A stretch of 64,000 nt of DNA from Streptomyces malaysiensis subsp. samsunensis (GTDB taxonomy: Bacteria; Actinomycetota; Actinomycetes; Streptomycetales; Streptomycetaceae): the NCBI RefSeq assembly GCF_024519315.1, contig NZ_JANIIC010000039.1, positions 40,488 through 104,487 on the forward strand, in the 5' to 3' direction. Made by a program: the position numbers and the translations under genes. Positions 53,899-62,044 of this stretch are shown one piece after another (the stretch's first letter is position 1; each line of letters starts with the position of its first letter). The notes below the pieces were generated by a model. It worked only from the letters and a program-made list of their open reading frames with translations. It searched no databases and was not told the DNA's origin.

Positions 53899-54655
53899 AA
53901 CCGTGCCGCTCCGCGTTGGCGAGGATCGCGTCCCGGAGATAGGCGGCCAGCCCCGGCCCGGCCTTGTCGATGTTCTCGGTGAAGCGGTGGTCCGAGACAT
54001 ACATCCGGCCCAGACAGGCGTGCAGCTCATGGCCGCACTCGTAGTGGTTCCGGCAGATCCCCTGCCGGTGCTCCTCGGCGAGGTCCATCGCCGCCTCGGA
54101 CTCCGGCGGGGTGCCCGCGGCCATCAGCGCGAGGAAGCGATTGCCGAGCTCGTCCGCCTCCTCCTGGATCCGCTTCCAGTCCTCCTTGGTGTACGAGGCC
54201 GTCCTGCGCTGGGACTCCTTGTACGCCTCGGTGCTCCCCCAGCGCTGCTCGACCTCCTCCTGGTAGTCGTCCGGGTCGAAGTCCCCGAAGACCTCGAACT
54301 TCTCCTCGGGGGTCAGATTGATGCCCATCTTCCGCGCCTCCATGGCCCGTTCGACGGCGGCGGCCATCTTCTCCAGCCGCTCGATCCGGTCGGTCAGCAG
54401 CCCGTGCTGACGCCGCAGGTGGGCCTGCGGATCGATATCCGGGTCGTCGAGCAGCACCGCCACCTCCTCGAGCGGAAAGCCGAGCTCCCGGTAGAACAGG
54501 ATGCGCTGGAGCCGGTCGAGGTCGGCGTCGTCGTAACGCCGGTGCCCGGCCGCGCTGCGGGCGCCGGGGCGCAGCAGCCCGATCTCGTCGTAGTGGTGCA
54601 GCGTGCGCACCGTGACGCCGGCGAAGCCCGCGACCTGTCCCACGGAGTAGCTCAT
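53897..54655 (-). CDS. tipA: TipA thiopeptide-sensing MerR regulator (TipAL/TipAS)
   Basis: 252 residues. MerR helix-turn-helix (MSYSVGQVAGFAGVTVRTLHHYDEIGLL, HRRYDDADLDRL), a linker coiled coil and the TipAS antibiotic-binding domain from M110 (MGINLTPEEKFEVFGDF). The Cys residues that bond the dehydroalanines of thiopeptides are in NHYECGHELHACLGRMY. M110 has GGAGG eight bases upstream, so the short TipAS form can be made separately as known for S. lividans. It senses thiostrepton-type drugs and activates its own promoter. Confidence 0.96.
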   Translation of the reverse strand: MSYSVGQVAGFAGVTVRTLHHYDEIGLLRPGARSAAGHRRYDDADLDRLQRILFYRELGFPLEEVAVLLDDPDIDPQAHLRRQHGLLTDRIERLEKMAAAVERAMEARKMGINLTPEEKFEVFGDFDPDDYQEEVEQRWGSTEAYKESQRRTASYTKEDWKRIQEEADELGNRFLALMAAGTPPESEAAMDLAEEHRQGICRNHYECGHELHACLGRMYVSDHRFTENIDKAGPGLAAYLRDAILANAERHG

Positions 54656-54692
54656 GGCCTGGTCCGCTCTCCTTCAGTTCGGTACGGGTTCC

Positions 54693-54723
54693 ACGGTGCG
54701 TCCTCACGTCGCGTGAGGTGCAA
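54693..54723 (-). promoter_or_regulatory. tipA promoter with MerR-type 19-base spacer operator
   Basis: Minus strand: -35 TTGCAC (54718-54723), 19-base spacer, -10 CACCGT (54693-54698). The spacer holds the inverted repeat CCTCACG-CGA-CGTGAGG (54702-54718). Length and sequence match the known thiostrepton-inducible tipA promoter closely. Confidence 0.85.
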
Positions 54724-54780
54724 GTCCGGATGGCGAAATCCATTGGGCGGCGTGGAGAGGCCGCTGTCATCCTGCCGATT

Positions 54781-55476
54781 GTGCTGGGGATAACTGATCT
54801 TTCGACGTATCTGGCCGGTCTGGCGCTGATCGTCCTGTTGCCGGGTCCCAATTCGCTGTATGTGGTGTCGGTCGCGGCCCGCCGTGGCCCCCGTACCGGC
54901 TATCGGGCGGCGGCCGGGGTGCTGTGTGGGGACGCCGTGCTGATGGCGCTGTCGGCGGGCGGGGTGGCCTCGCTGCTGCACGCGAGCCCGATGCTCTTCG
55001 CGGTGGTCAAGTTCGCGGGCGCGGGCTATCTGACCTGGCTCGCGGTGGGCATGCTGCGCGGGGCGCGGACGCTGTGGCGCCGCCGGCCGGGCGCCGCGGA
55101 GGCGGCCCGGAGCGCCGCGGCGGAGCGGGGCGCGGACGGGGCCGTGGACGCGGCCGACGGATCCGCCGAGGGTGAGCGCCCATACCGCCGGGCGCTGGTC
55201 ATCAGCCTGCTGAACCCGAAGGCGATCCTCTTCTTCATCTCCTTCTTCGTGCAGTTCGTGGATCCGGACTACGCCCATCCGGCGCTGTCCTTCGTGGCGC
55301 TGGGCGCCTGGGCGCAGCTGTTCAGCATCACCTATCTGTCGGTGCTGATCTTCAGCGGTACGTATCTCGCCGCCACCCTCCAACGGCGCCGGCGGCTGCG
55401 GGCGGGGCTCTCGGCGGCCGCGGGCACGGCGTTCCTCGGCTTCGCGGCGAAGCTGTCGCTCAGCAGCGCGGGATAG
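54781..55476 (+). CDS. LysE-family amino-acid/metabolite exporter
   Basis: 231 residues from the GTG at 54781, the family start VLGITDLSTYLAGLALIVLLPGPNSLYV; ATG at 54730 and a further codon at 54718 are alternatives lying in or near the tipA operator. About six membrane helices. An Ala/Asp-rich loop (about 110-140) is inserted between helices three and four. Divergent from tipA and only about 60 bases from its promoter, so thiopeptide-dependent control is possible. Confidence 0.88.
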   Translation: MLGITDLSTYLAGLALIVLLPGPNSLYVVSVAARRGPRTGYRAAAGVLCGDAVLMALSAGGVASLLHASPMLFAVVKFAGAGYLTWLAVGMLRGARTLWRRRPGAAEAARSAAAERGADGAVDAADGSAEGERPYRRALVISLLNPKAILFFISFFVQFVDPDYAHPALSFVALGAWAQLFSITYLSVLIFSGTYLAATLQRRRRLRAGLSAAAGTAFLGFAAKLSLSSAG

Positions 55477-55543
55477 CGGGCCGGGCGCGGGGACACGGCG
55501 CGGGACCGGGGCATAGGGGAGATATGCGCCTAATTTAACGAAG

Positions 55544-56953
55544 GTGGCACTTCATAAAGGCACTCCCGGCCCACGCCGGGACGAACGCTCCGAGTTCTCC
55601 ACCAACCCGGTCTACGACGAGGCCAATCCGGTCAGCGGGATGACCGGCAAACCCCCGCGCCACTGCCTCCCCGACGGGCCGATGGCGCCCACGACCGCGT
55701 ATCAGTTCGTCCATGACGAGCTGATGCTGGACGGCAACGCCCGTCAGAACCTCGCCACCTTCGTCACCACGTGGATGGAGCCGCAGGCGGGCAAGCTGAT
55801 GTCCGACTGCCTCGCCAAGAACATGATCGACAAGGATGAGTACCCGCGCACCGCCGAACTGGAACGGCGGTGCGTGGCGATGCTCGGCCATCTGTGGCAC
55901 GCACCCGACCCGGACGCCGTCGTGGGCTGCTCCACCACGGGGTCGAGTGAGGCGTGCATGCTGGCCGGAATGGCCTTCAAGCGGCGCTGGGCCAAACGGA
56001 ACCCGGTGAGCTATCCGGCGACCGCCCGCCCCAACCTGGTCATGGGGACCAATGTCCAGGTGTGCTGGGAGAAGTTCTGCGACTTCTGGGAGGTGGAGGC
56101 GCGGCAGGTGCCCATGGAGGGCAACCGGTTCCACCTCGATCCCCAGGCCGCCGCCGAACTGTGCGACGAGAACACCATCGGCGTCGTGGCGGTCCTCGGC
56201 TCCACCTTCGACGGCTCCTACGAACCCGTCGCCGAGGTGTGCCGGGCGCTGGACGACCTCCAGGAGCGCACGGGCCTGGACATCCCGGTGCATGTGGACG
56301 GCGCCTCGGGCGCGATGATCGCGCCGTTTCTCGACCCGGACCTGCGGTGGGACTTCCAGCTGCCGCGGGTCGCCTCCATCAACACCTCGGGCCATAAGTA
56401 CGGCCTGGTCTACCCCGGGGTGGGGTGGGCGCTGTGGCGTACGGCGGAGGTGCTGCCCGAGGATCTGGTCTTCCGCGTCGACTACCTCGGCGGCGACATG
56501 CCGACGTTCTCGCTCAGCTTCTCCCGCCCCGGCTCCCAGGTGGCCGCCCAGTACTACACCTTCGTACGGCTGGGCCGGGCGGGCTACCGCGCCGTCCAGC
56601 AGGAGGCCCGGGATGTGGCGTGCTCGCTCGCCGAGCGGATCGAGGCGTTCGGGGACTTCACCCTGCTGAGCCGCGGCGATCAGCTGCCGGTGTTCGCCTT
56701 CACCACGGCGGATGGGGTCGGCGCCTTCGATGTCTACGACGTCTCCCGGCGGCTGCGCGAACGCGGCTGGCTGGTGCCCGCGTACGCCTTCCCGCCCAAC
56801 CGGCAGGACCTGTCCGTGCTGCGGGTGGTGTGCCGCAACGGCTTCTCGGAGGACCTCGCCGATCTCTTCCTGGCGGACCTGGGGTCGCTGCTGCCCGAGC
56901 TGCGGTCACAGCCCGCGCCCACGGGGAAGACCGTCACGGCGTTCCACCACTGA
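55544..56953 (+). CDS. gadB: Glutamate decarboxylase
   Basis: 469 residues, the usual length. PLP lysine K285 in INTSGHKYGLVYPG, with the GCSTTGSSEACMLAGMAFKRRW cofactor loop and VHVDGASGAMIAPF. Converts glutamate to GABA with CO2 release. The E. coli type autoinhibitory C-terminal HH is present (AFHH). The GTG lacks a Shine-Dalgarno but TAATTT lies seven bases upstream, fitting a leaderless transcript. No GadC antiporter is nearby. Confidence 0.95.
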   Translation: MALHKGTPGPRRDERSEFSTNPVYDEANPVSGMTGKPPRHCLPDGPMAPTTAYQFVHDELMLDGNARQNLATFVTTWMEPQAGKLMSDCLAKNMIDKDEYPRTAELERRCVAMLGHLWHAPDPDAVVGCSTTGSSEACMLAGMAFKRRWAKRNPVSYPATARPNLVMGTNVQVCWEKFCDFWEVEARQVPMEGNRFHLDPQAAAELCDENTIGVVAVLGSTFDGSYEPVAEVCRALDDLQERTGLDIPVHVDGASGAMIAPFLDPDLRWDFQLPRVASINTSGHKYGLVYPGVGWALWRTAEVLPEDLVFRVDYLGGDMPTFSLSFSRPGSQVAAQYYTFVRLGRAGYRAVQQEARDVACSLAERIEAFGDFTLLSRGDQLPVFAFTTADGVGAFDVYDVSRRLRERGWLVPAYAFPPNRQDLSVLRVVCRNGFSEDLADLFLADLGSLLPELRSQPAPTGKTVTAFHH

Positions 56954-56991
56954 GGCGCCGGGGCCGCCGTCGGCTCCGGAGGTGGCGGCGG

Positions 56992-58527
56992 TCAGCCCGT
57001 CTGGGCCGGGGCCCGGAGCAGCTCGGCCCGGCGCCGGACCGCCTCCAGCGCACCGGGTCTGCGGCCGGGCACCCTCCCCCGCAGCTCGATCAGCAGCGGG
57101 GCGAGGGCCCCGGCCCTGACCCGGTCCTGGACGAACTGCCACTGGTGGTGCGCCCGGTCCACGGCCCCCTCGACCTCGGGGTGCCCGGCCGGTTCCCCGT
57201 TGCCCAGCCGCGCGTCGGCCACCGCGAGCCACAGCTCGCAGGCGCGGGCCGGGTCCCCGGCGATACGGGAGAGATCGGCGCGGACCTCCAGCCAGTGGAT
57301 CGCCTCGTCGGAACGGGGACCGGCCGTCCGGAGTGCCTCCTGCTCCCAGGCGGCCGCCATCGAGGCCGCCTCGCTGTGCCGCCCCGCGTTGGCCGCCTCG
57401 AATATCGCGATGTGTGTCGCGAAGAGCGGATCGGACACGGGCGCCTGGCCGGGCGGCGGGGGCACGGGGGCCTGACCGGGCGGCGGGGGCACGGGGGCGT
57501 GCGTCGGCCGGGGCACGCGCAGCGACGGGGGCGCCGGCAGGGGATCGGCGGGGCGGAACGATTCTGGAGGGCCCGGCGGCATGGGCGGCGGGGCGGTCAC
57601 CGCCGGTCCGGTCGCGCCAAGGGGTCCGGTCGCCCCGGCCGGTCCAGTCGCCCCGGCCGGACCGGCCGCTCCTGTCACCCCCGCCTGCCCGGCCGATATG
57701 GCCTGCTCGGCTGCTCCGGTCGGCCCGGCCGATACGGGCTGTGCGGCCGATACGGGCTGTGCCCCTGCTCCGGTCCGCCCCGTCCGCACGGCCCACGGGG
57801 CGGCCCCCGGGGCAGGGGCGGCGTCCGGGACCGGGTACGGCTCGCCCGGCCCGGCGCCGTCCAGCAGCAGTTCGGGGCCGGTGCCCAGCCCCGCCTCCAC
57901 CGCGGCCCGCTGGTGCAGCAGCGCGAGCGGCGGTCGTTCGGCGGCGGCCCGCAGCAGCCCGGCGAACGCCCGGCTGTAGTCCGGCGTCGCCGTCTCCCGC
58001 CTGGGCGGGGCGGGCGCCACCGTGCCGTACAGCGTCAGCCCGGCGGCGAGCGCGGACGGTCCGGCGGCCCGCAGCGGCTGCCAGGCCGTCTCGTCGGCCA
58101 CCAGATCGGCGACCACGACGGTGCTGCCCGGCGGCCGCCCGCCGAGCTCGGCCGCCAGCCAGTGCCAGGGCAGCGCCGTGTAGCGCGCGGTCCTCGGCGT
58201 CGTACGGGCCAGCGCCAGATGCGGCAGCCGCTGCTTCGCGTCGAGGGTGAGCTGGCCCGCGAGATGGACCAGCACCGGGCCCGGATGCGCGGCCGCGGTC
58301 CGCAGATGTGTCAGCACGGTCTGCGGGTCGACCGGGTCCACGAGTTGGACGACGCTGGCGCCGCCGGGCGTGCCCAGCAGCGCCGCCGGTGGTACGGCGG
58401 CGAGCTGGGGCAGCGCGGCGGCCGCGTCCATCAGTCGCTGTTTGCCGGCCGGGTCGGCGGCGAGCAACAGGGCGTATCCGGGCCCGCTCACCGTCTCCGC
58501 CCCCGTGCGCGACCTGTCGTTCCCCAT
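56992..58527 (-). CDS. Hypothetical protein: possible degenerate caspase/CHAT-like domain, collagen-like repeats, helical C-terminus
   Basis: 511 residues. N-terminal 190: alternating strands and helices (YALLLAADPAGKQRLMDAAAAL, VLVHLAGQLT, PWHWLAAELGGRPPGSTVVVADLVAD) in the order expected of a caspase-like fold, but where peptidases have His-Gly and Asp-x-Cys the residues here are AGQ and DLV. A disordered middle has collagen-like GAAGPAGATGPAGATGPLG (about 282-300) and Pro-rich repeats (PPPPGQAPV twice). The C-terminal 120 residues are TPR-like helices (ARIAGDPARACELWLAVADARL). No function known to me. Confidence 0.7.
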   Translation of the reverse strand: MGNDRSRTGAETVSGPGYALLLAADPAGKQRLMDAAAALPQLAAVPPAALLGTPGGASVVQLVDPVDPQTVLTHLRTAAAHPGPVLVHLAGQLTLDAKQRLPHLALARTTPRTARYTALPWHWLAAELGGRPPGSTVVVADLVADETAWQPLRAAGPSALAAGLTLYGTVAPAPPRRETATPDYSRAFAGLLRAAAERPPLALLHQRAAVEAGLGTGPELLLDGAGPGEPYPVPDAAPAPGAAPWAVRTGRTGAGAQPVSAAQPVSAGPTGAAEQAISAGQAGVTGAAGPAGATGPAGATGPLGATGPAVTAPPPMPPGPPESFRPADPLPAPPSLRVPRPTHAPVPPPPGQAPVPPPPGQAPVSDPLFATHIAIFEAANAGRHSEAASMAAAWEQEALRTAGPRSDEAIHWLEVRADLSRIAGDPARACELWLAVADARLGNGEPAGHPEVEGAVDRAHHQWQFVQDRVRAGALAPLLIELRGRVPGRRPGALEAVRRRAELLRAPAQTG

Positions 58528-58599
58528 ACCCGCACCGTATCCGCAACCGGCGACGACCGGAGGGGGCGCGACCGCGCGGCGCCCGGATCCGGGCCGCCA

Positions 58600-59385
58600 T
58601 CAGCGGCTGAGGCGGCCGTAACGCCGCACGGCGAGCGGGAGGAAGACCGCGATCAGCCCCAGCGGCCAGCAGACCGCGAGGAGTTGGGCGTGGTCCGCGG
58701 ACCAGGAGCCGCCACCGCCACCGGGACCGCCGAACAGATCGCGGATCGAGGTGGCCGTCGCCGACATCGGGTTCCAGTCCGCGAGGGCGCCGAGCCAGCC
58801 GGGCATGGTCTCGGGCGAGGCGAAGACATTGGAGAGGAAGCCCACCGGCCAGACCAGGATCTGCACGGCCTGCACCATCTCCGGGCGTCCCGCGGCCATG
58901 CCCAGGTAGATGCCGAGCCACAGCATCGCGAACCGCAGCCACAGCAGCAGCCCCACGGCGAGCAGCCCGTCGCCGAGCCCGCCGTGCCAGCGCCAGCCCA
59001 TCGCCAGACCGACCCCGAGGAGGACGAACAGCCCGAGCGCCGACTGGAGCATGTCCAGCACGCTGCGCCCGACCAGGACCGCCGAGCGGGCCATCGGCAT
59101 CGAGCGGAAGCGGTCGATGACGCCCTTGTTGAGGTCCTGGGTGATGGCGAGCATCGTCCCTTCGAGGCCGAACACCATGGTGAGCGCGAGCGTGCCCGGC
59201 ACCAGGTAGTCCTTGTAGTCGCCGCCGCCAGGGACGGTCATCCCGCCGCCGAGGAAGTAGGCGAACATGAGCAGCATCATCACCGGGAAGACCAGCTGAA
59301 CAGCCACCTGGACGGGCTGCCGGGCCCAGTGGGCGAGTCCGCGGCGGGTCATGGTCCAGGAGTCGATGAAGGTCGCGGTCGTCAT
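58600..59385 (-). CDS. DrrB-type ABC-2 transporter permease
   Basis: 261 residues with six membrane helices and the ABC-2 signature region (MLQSALGLFVLLGVGLAMGWRWH, VLVWPVGFLSNVFASPETMPGWLG). Overlaps the upstream ATPase gene by four bases. Together they form an exporter of the daunorubicin-resistance family, usually for lipophilic compounds. Confidence 0.93.
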   Translation of the reverse strand: MTTATFIDSWTMTRRGLAHWARQPVQVAVQLVFPVMMLLMFAYFLGGGMTVPGGGDYKDYLVPGTLALTMVFGLEGTMLAITQDLNKGVIDRFRSMPMARSAVLVGRSVLDMLQSALGLFVLLGVGLAMGWRWHGGLGDGLLAVGLLLWLRFAMLWLGIYLGMAAGRPEMVQAVQILVWPVGFLSNVFASPETMPGWLGALADWNPMSATATSIRDLFGGPGGGGGSWSADHAQLLAVCWPLGLIAVFLPLAVRRYGRLSR

Positions 59386-60431
59386 ACGGAGCTCTCCTCC
59401 TCGGCCGTCTGCTCCTTGGCCGTGCGAGCCGTGTCCGTGGCCGTGCTGGCCGTGCCTGTGTCCACCGTGGAGGTGTCCGCCCTGGCCGGCTCCCCGGTGA
59501 GGTGCAGAAAGACCTCGTCGAGGGTGGGGCGGCGCAGCACGATGTCCTCCGCCTCGATCCCGGCCGAGGCCAGGGCCCGTACGGTCTCGGTGAGCGCCGC
59601 GACCCGGTCGGTGACCCGTGCGCCGAGCCGCCGCCGGTCGGGGTCGGTCTCGACCTCGGCGGCGTGGGTCACCATGCCCACGACCGAGGCGGCGGCGGAC
59701 AGTTGGCCCGCGTCGCGCAGCACCACCTCGATGCGGTCACCGCCGAGCCGGGCCTTGAGCTCGTCGGCGGTCCCGTCGGCGATGGACCGGCCGCCGTCGA
59801 TCACGCAGACGCGGTCGGCGAGTTGGTCCGCCTCCTCCAGGTACTGGGTGGTGAGCAGCACGGTCGTACCGCCGTCCACCAGCGAGCGGACCGCGTTCCA
59901 CACCTCCGTACGGCCCCGGGGGTCGAGCCCGGTGGTCGGCTCGTCCAGGAAGAGGATCGGCGGCCGCATGATGAGGCTCGCCGCGAGGTCCAGTCTGCGC
60001 CGCATACCGCCGCTGTACCGGCCGACGGCCTTGGTACCGGTGGATTCGAGGCCGAACCGCTCCAGCAGTTCGTCCGCGCGGGCCGCCGCCCGGCGGCCGC
60101 CCAGGTGGTAGAGGCGGCCGAACATCTCCAGGTTCTGCCGTCCGCTCAGCTCCTCGTCCACCGCGGCGTGCTGGCCGACGAGGCCGATGCGGTAGCGGAC
60201 CTGGTCGGGGTCGCGCAGCACGTCGTACCTGGCGACCTCGGCCCGGCCGCCGTCGTGCCGCAGCAGGGTGGCCAGAATCCGTACGCAGGTGGTCTTGCCC
60301 GCGCCGTTGGGGCCGAGCACGGCGTGCACGGTGCCCTGCGGGACGGTCAGGTCGAGTCCGGCGAGGGCCTGTTTGTCCCGGTAGGTCTTCCGTAGCCCTT
60401 CGACGACGATCGCGGGATCGCTGTCGGCCAA
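59382..60431 (-). CDS. DrrA-type ABC transporter ATPase
   Basis: 349 residues from the TTG at 60431, placed by the GAGGGAGAGGGG site; a GTG at 60464 in the operator region is an alternative. Walker A GPNGAGKTT, signature YSGGMRRRLDLAASL, Walker B ILFLDEPTTGLDP, and the DrrA C-terminal domain with LRRPTLDEVFLHLTG. The Thr/Ala tail (TSTVDTGTASTATDTA) is repeat-like. It powers the DrrB-type permease that follows. Confidence 0.93.
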   Translation of the reverse strand: MADSDPAIVVEGLRKTYRDKQALAGLDLTVPQGTVHAVLGPNGAGKTTCVRILATLLRHDGGRAEVARYDVLRDPDQVRYRIGLVGQHAAVDEELSGRQNLEMFGRLYHLGGRRAAARADELLERFGLESTGTKAVGRYSGGMRRRLDLAASLIMRPPILFLDEPTTGLDPRGRTEVWNAVRSLVDGGTTVLLTTQYLEEADQLADRVCVIDGGRSIADGTADELKARLGGDRIEVVLRDAGQLSAAASVVGMVTHAAEVETDPDRRRLGARVTDRVAALTETVRALASAGIEAEDIVLRRPTLDEVFLHLTGEPARADTSTVDTGTASTATDTARTAKEQTAEEESSV

Positions 60432-60466
60432 GGTCTTCCCCTCTCCCTCTGCACTTCTCCGCACCG

Positions 60467-60534
60467 CGTAGTCAAGTTTGACTACGTGCGCCCGGAAGGT
60501 ACTGCCCGAGGCGGTCTCTAGTCAAACTTGATTA
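60467..60534 (-). promoter_or_regulatory. Promoter of the DrrAB exporter flanked by two palindromic operators
   Basis: Operator 1, 60467-60486: CGTAGTCAA-GT-TTGACTACG. Operator 2, 60519-60534: TAGTCAA-AC-TTGATTA. Between them on the minus strand lie -35 TTGACT (60520-60525, inside operator 2), an 18-base spacer and -10 TACCTT (60496-60501). A repressor at both sites would block RNA polymerase. The padR gene next door is the likely source. Confidence 0.75.
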
Positions 60535-60579
60535 ACACCAGCGGCCACCGTCAGCCGCCCTCGGCCGGCATGGATTTCC

Positions 60580-61209
60580 TCAGTCCTTATCGGGCGCGGC
60601 GTACGGGTTGGGGACGCCGTCCGGCAGGACGTCTACCGAGCGCTCCCCCTCGCCCGCCATCACATACGCCCCGCCCTCGAGCCGCTCGATCAGCCCACGG
60701 GTCCACTCCGCGCCGCTGTCCGCGGAGTGCACCCAGAACTTCATGATCTCGCCGATATGACCCCACTCCTCGGGGGTGCCCTCCGGCGGCGTCCAGTGCC
60801 GGGTCACCTCGGCCCGCCACTCCTCCAGCGCCGACACCCGCCGCTTGAGCAGGTCGATCGCCTCGGCCCGGGGCAGGTCGACGATGAATCCCACCCCGGC
60901 CGTCAGCTCGTCGACCTTCTGGTCATGGCGCAGCAACGCCTCCCGCAGCAGCCGGAAGAACTCCTCCTCGCCCGCCCCGGTCAGCTCGTACTCGGTCCGG
61001 GGCGGCCCACCGACCGTGCTCGGCGCCACGTCGTGCGCGAGCATCAGGCCCTGCTTCGCCATCTGCTTCAGGGCGTGGTAGATCGACCCGGGCTTGGCGT
61101 TGGACCACTCATGCGCACCCCAGAACTCCAGGTCGTTACGGACCTGATAGCCGTGCGCCCGCCCGTGCTGGCGCACGGCCCCCAGCACCAGCAGCCGGAT
61201 CGCTGACAT
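60580..61209 (-). CDS. PadR-family transcriptional regulator
   Basis: 209 residues. N-terminal winged helix IRLLVLGAVRQHGRAHGYQVRNDLEFWGAHEWSNAKPGSIYHALKQMAKQGLML with wing TEYELTGAGEEEFFRLL, then a helical dimerisation/ligand domain (GVGFIVDLPRAEAIDLLKRRVSALEEW). Directly upstream of the DrrAB exporter genes on the same strand; it probably represses them through the sites at 60467-60534. No copy of that site is seen before padR itself. Confidence 0.93.
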   Translation of the reverse strand: MSAIRLLVLGAVRQHGRAHGYQVRNDLEFWGAHEWSNAKPGSIYHALKQMAKQGLMLAHDVAPSTVGGPPRTEYELTGAGEEEFFRLLREALLRHDQKVDELTAGVGFIVDLPRAEAIDLLKRRVSALEEWRAEVTRHWTPPEGTPEEWGHIGEIMKFWVHSADSGAEWTRGLIERLEGGAYVMAGEGERSVDVLPDGVPNPYAAPDKD

Positions 61210-61255
61210 GCCCGCTCTTCTCCATCCTGGTCCCGCTCCCCGCGGTGACCAGGCT

Positions 61256-61340
61256 AGGGCCTGCCGTCAAAGGGGGCCGCCCTGGTCCCGACGCCCGGCA
61301 CGGCCGCTCGCGGCCGGGCGCCCCCCTTGACGACAGGCCC
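61256..61340. repeat. Long imperfect inverted repeat between padR and DinB genes
   Basis: Arms AGGGCCTGCCGTCAAAGGGGG (21 bases, 61256-61276; last base beyond the stem) and the inverse at about 61321-61340 differ at one or two positions, with a 44-base loop. Similar AGGGCCTG-TCGTCAAG sequences recur in streptomycete intergenic regions. It may end transcription of the DinB gene. Confidence 0.7.
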
Positions 61341-61364
61341 TGGGCCGTCAGCGGCCCCGGCGGA

Positions 61365-61931
61365 TCACCGCTCCAGGATCGACCAGTCGGGCTCCGGCGC
61401 CGCCCCCGTCTCGAAGACCAGGTCGAAGGCGCCCTTGCCGTCGATCGTCTCGCGGATGATGTCGGCGTGACCGGCGTGCCGGGCGATCTCCTCGATCAGG
61501 TGCAGGACCGCCCAGCGCCAGGTGCGGGTGCCGCCCTCGTCCCAGGGGAGCCGGAGCGCCTCGAACGTCTCGTCCATCGACGGCAGGGCCCGTACGGCCT
61601 CCTCGGTCTCGCGCGCCACCTCGTCGTACAGGGCGAGCAGCGCCTCCACCGTCTCGTCCTCGGTGGGCTCGAAGGTGTGCTCCCACTCGGCCATCTGGTC
61701 CCTGGGGTCCCCCGCCTTGCCCTGGAGGACGCGCAGCCAGCCGCGCTCGCCCGTGACCGCGTGCTTGAGCAGCCCGGCCAGCGAGAGCACGCTCGCGCTG
61801 GGCACGCTGCGCACCTGCTCCTCGGTGAGGCCGTGCACCGAGCGCCGGATGCCGCCGCGCTGCGCCTCCAGGTACGCGAGCAGCGCGCCCCGCTCGTCCT
61901 GACATGCCTCGGGGCTCACGATCACGGGCAT
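61365..61931 (-). CDS. DinB/DUF664 family protein (mycothiol-transferase-like)
   Basis: 188 residues. Four-helix DinB fold with metal-ligand histidines in LLKHAVTGERGWLR (His about 57) and HLIEEIARHAGHADIIRE (two His about 146-154). Actinobacterial members use mycothiol as cofactor in thiol transfer. Substrate unknown. Upstream gene is the aldehyde dehydrogenase, separated by 113 bases. Confidence 0.9.
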   Translation of the reverse strand: MPVIVSPEACQDERGALLAYLEAQRGGIRRSVHGLTEEQVRSVPSASVLSLAGLLKHAVTGERGWLRVLQGKAGDPRDQMAEWEHTFEPTEDETVEALLALYDEVARETEEAVRALPSMDETFEALRLPWDEGGTRTWRWAVLHLIEEIARHAGHADIIRETIDGKGAFDLVFETGAAPEPDWSILER

Positions 61932-62044
61932 GGCTGCCGCCTCTCATCTGGAGGGCGCCCGGGTCCGGCGCCCTTCGATGAACCCCACGCTAGGAAGGCT
62001 TGCGGTCAGCTTCTGTCCGCGAGCCGCCCCCGCTCCTCCCCGCC

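Noticed and set aside
56425..60111. 1228-codon open frame on the plus strand
   Set aside because: Runs antisense through the hypothetical, permease and ATPase genes; composition is Arg/Gly/Pro shadow sequence.
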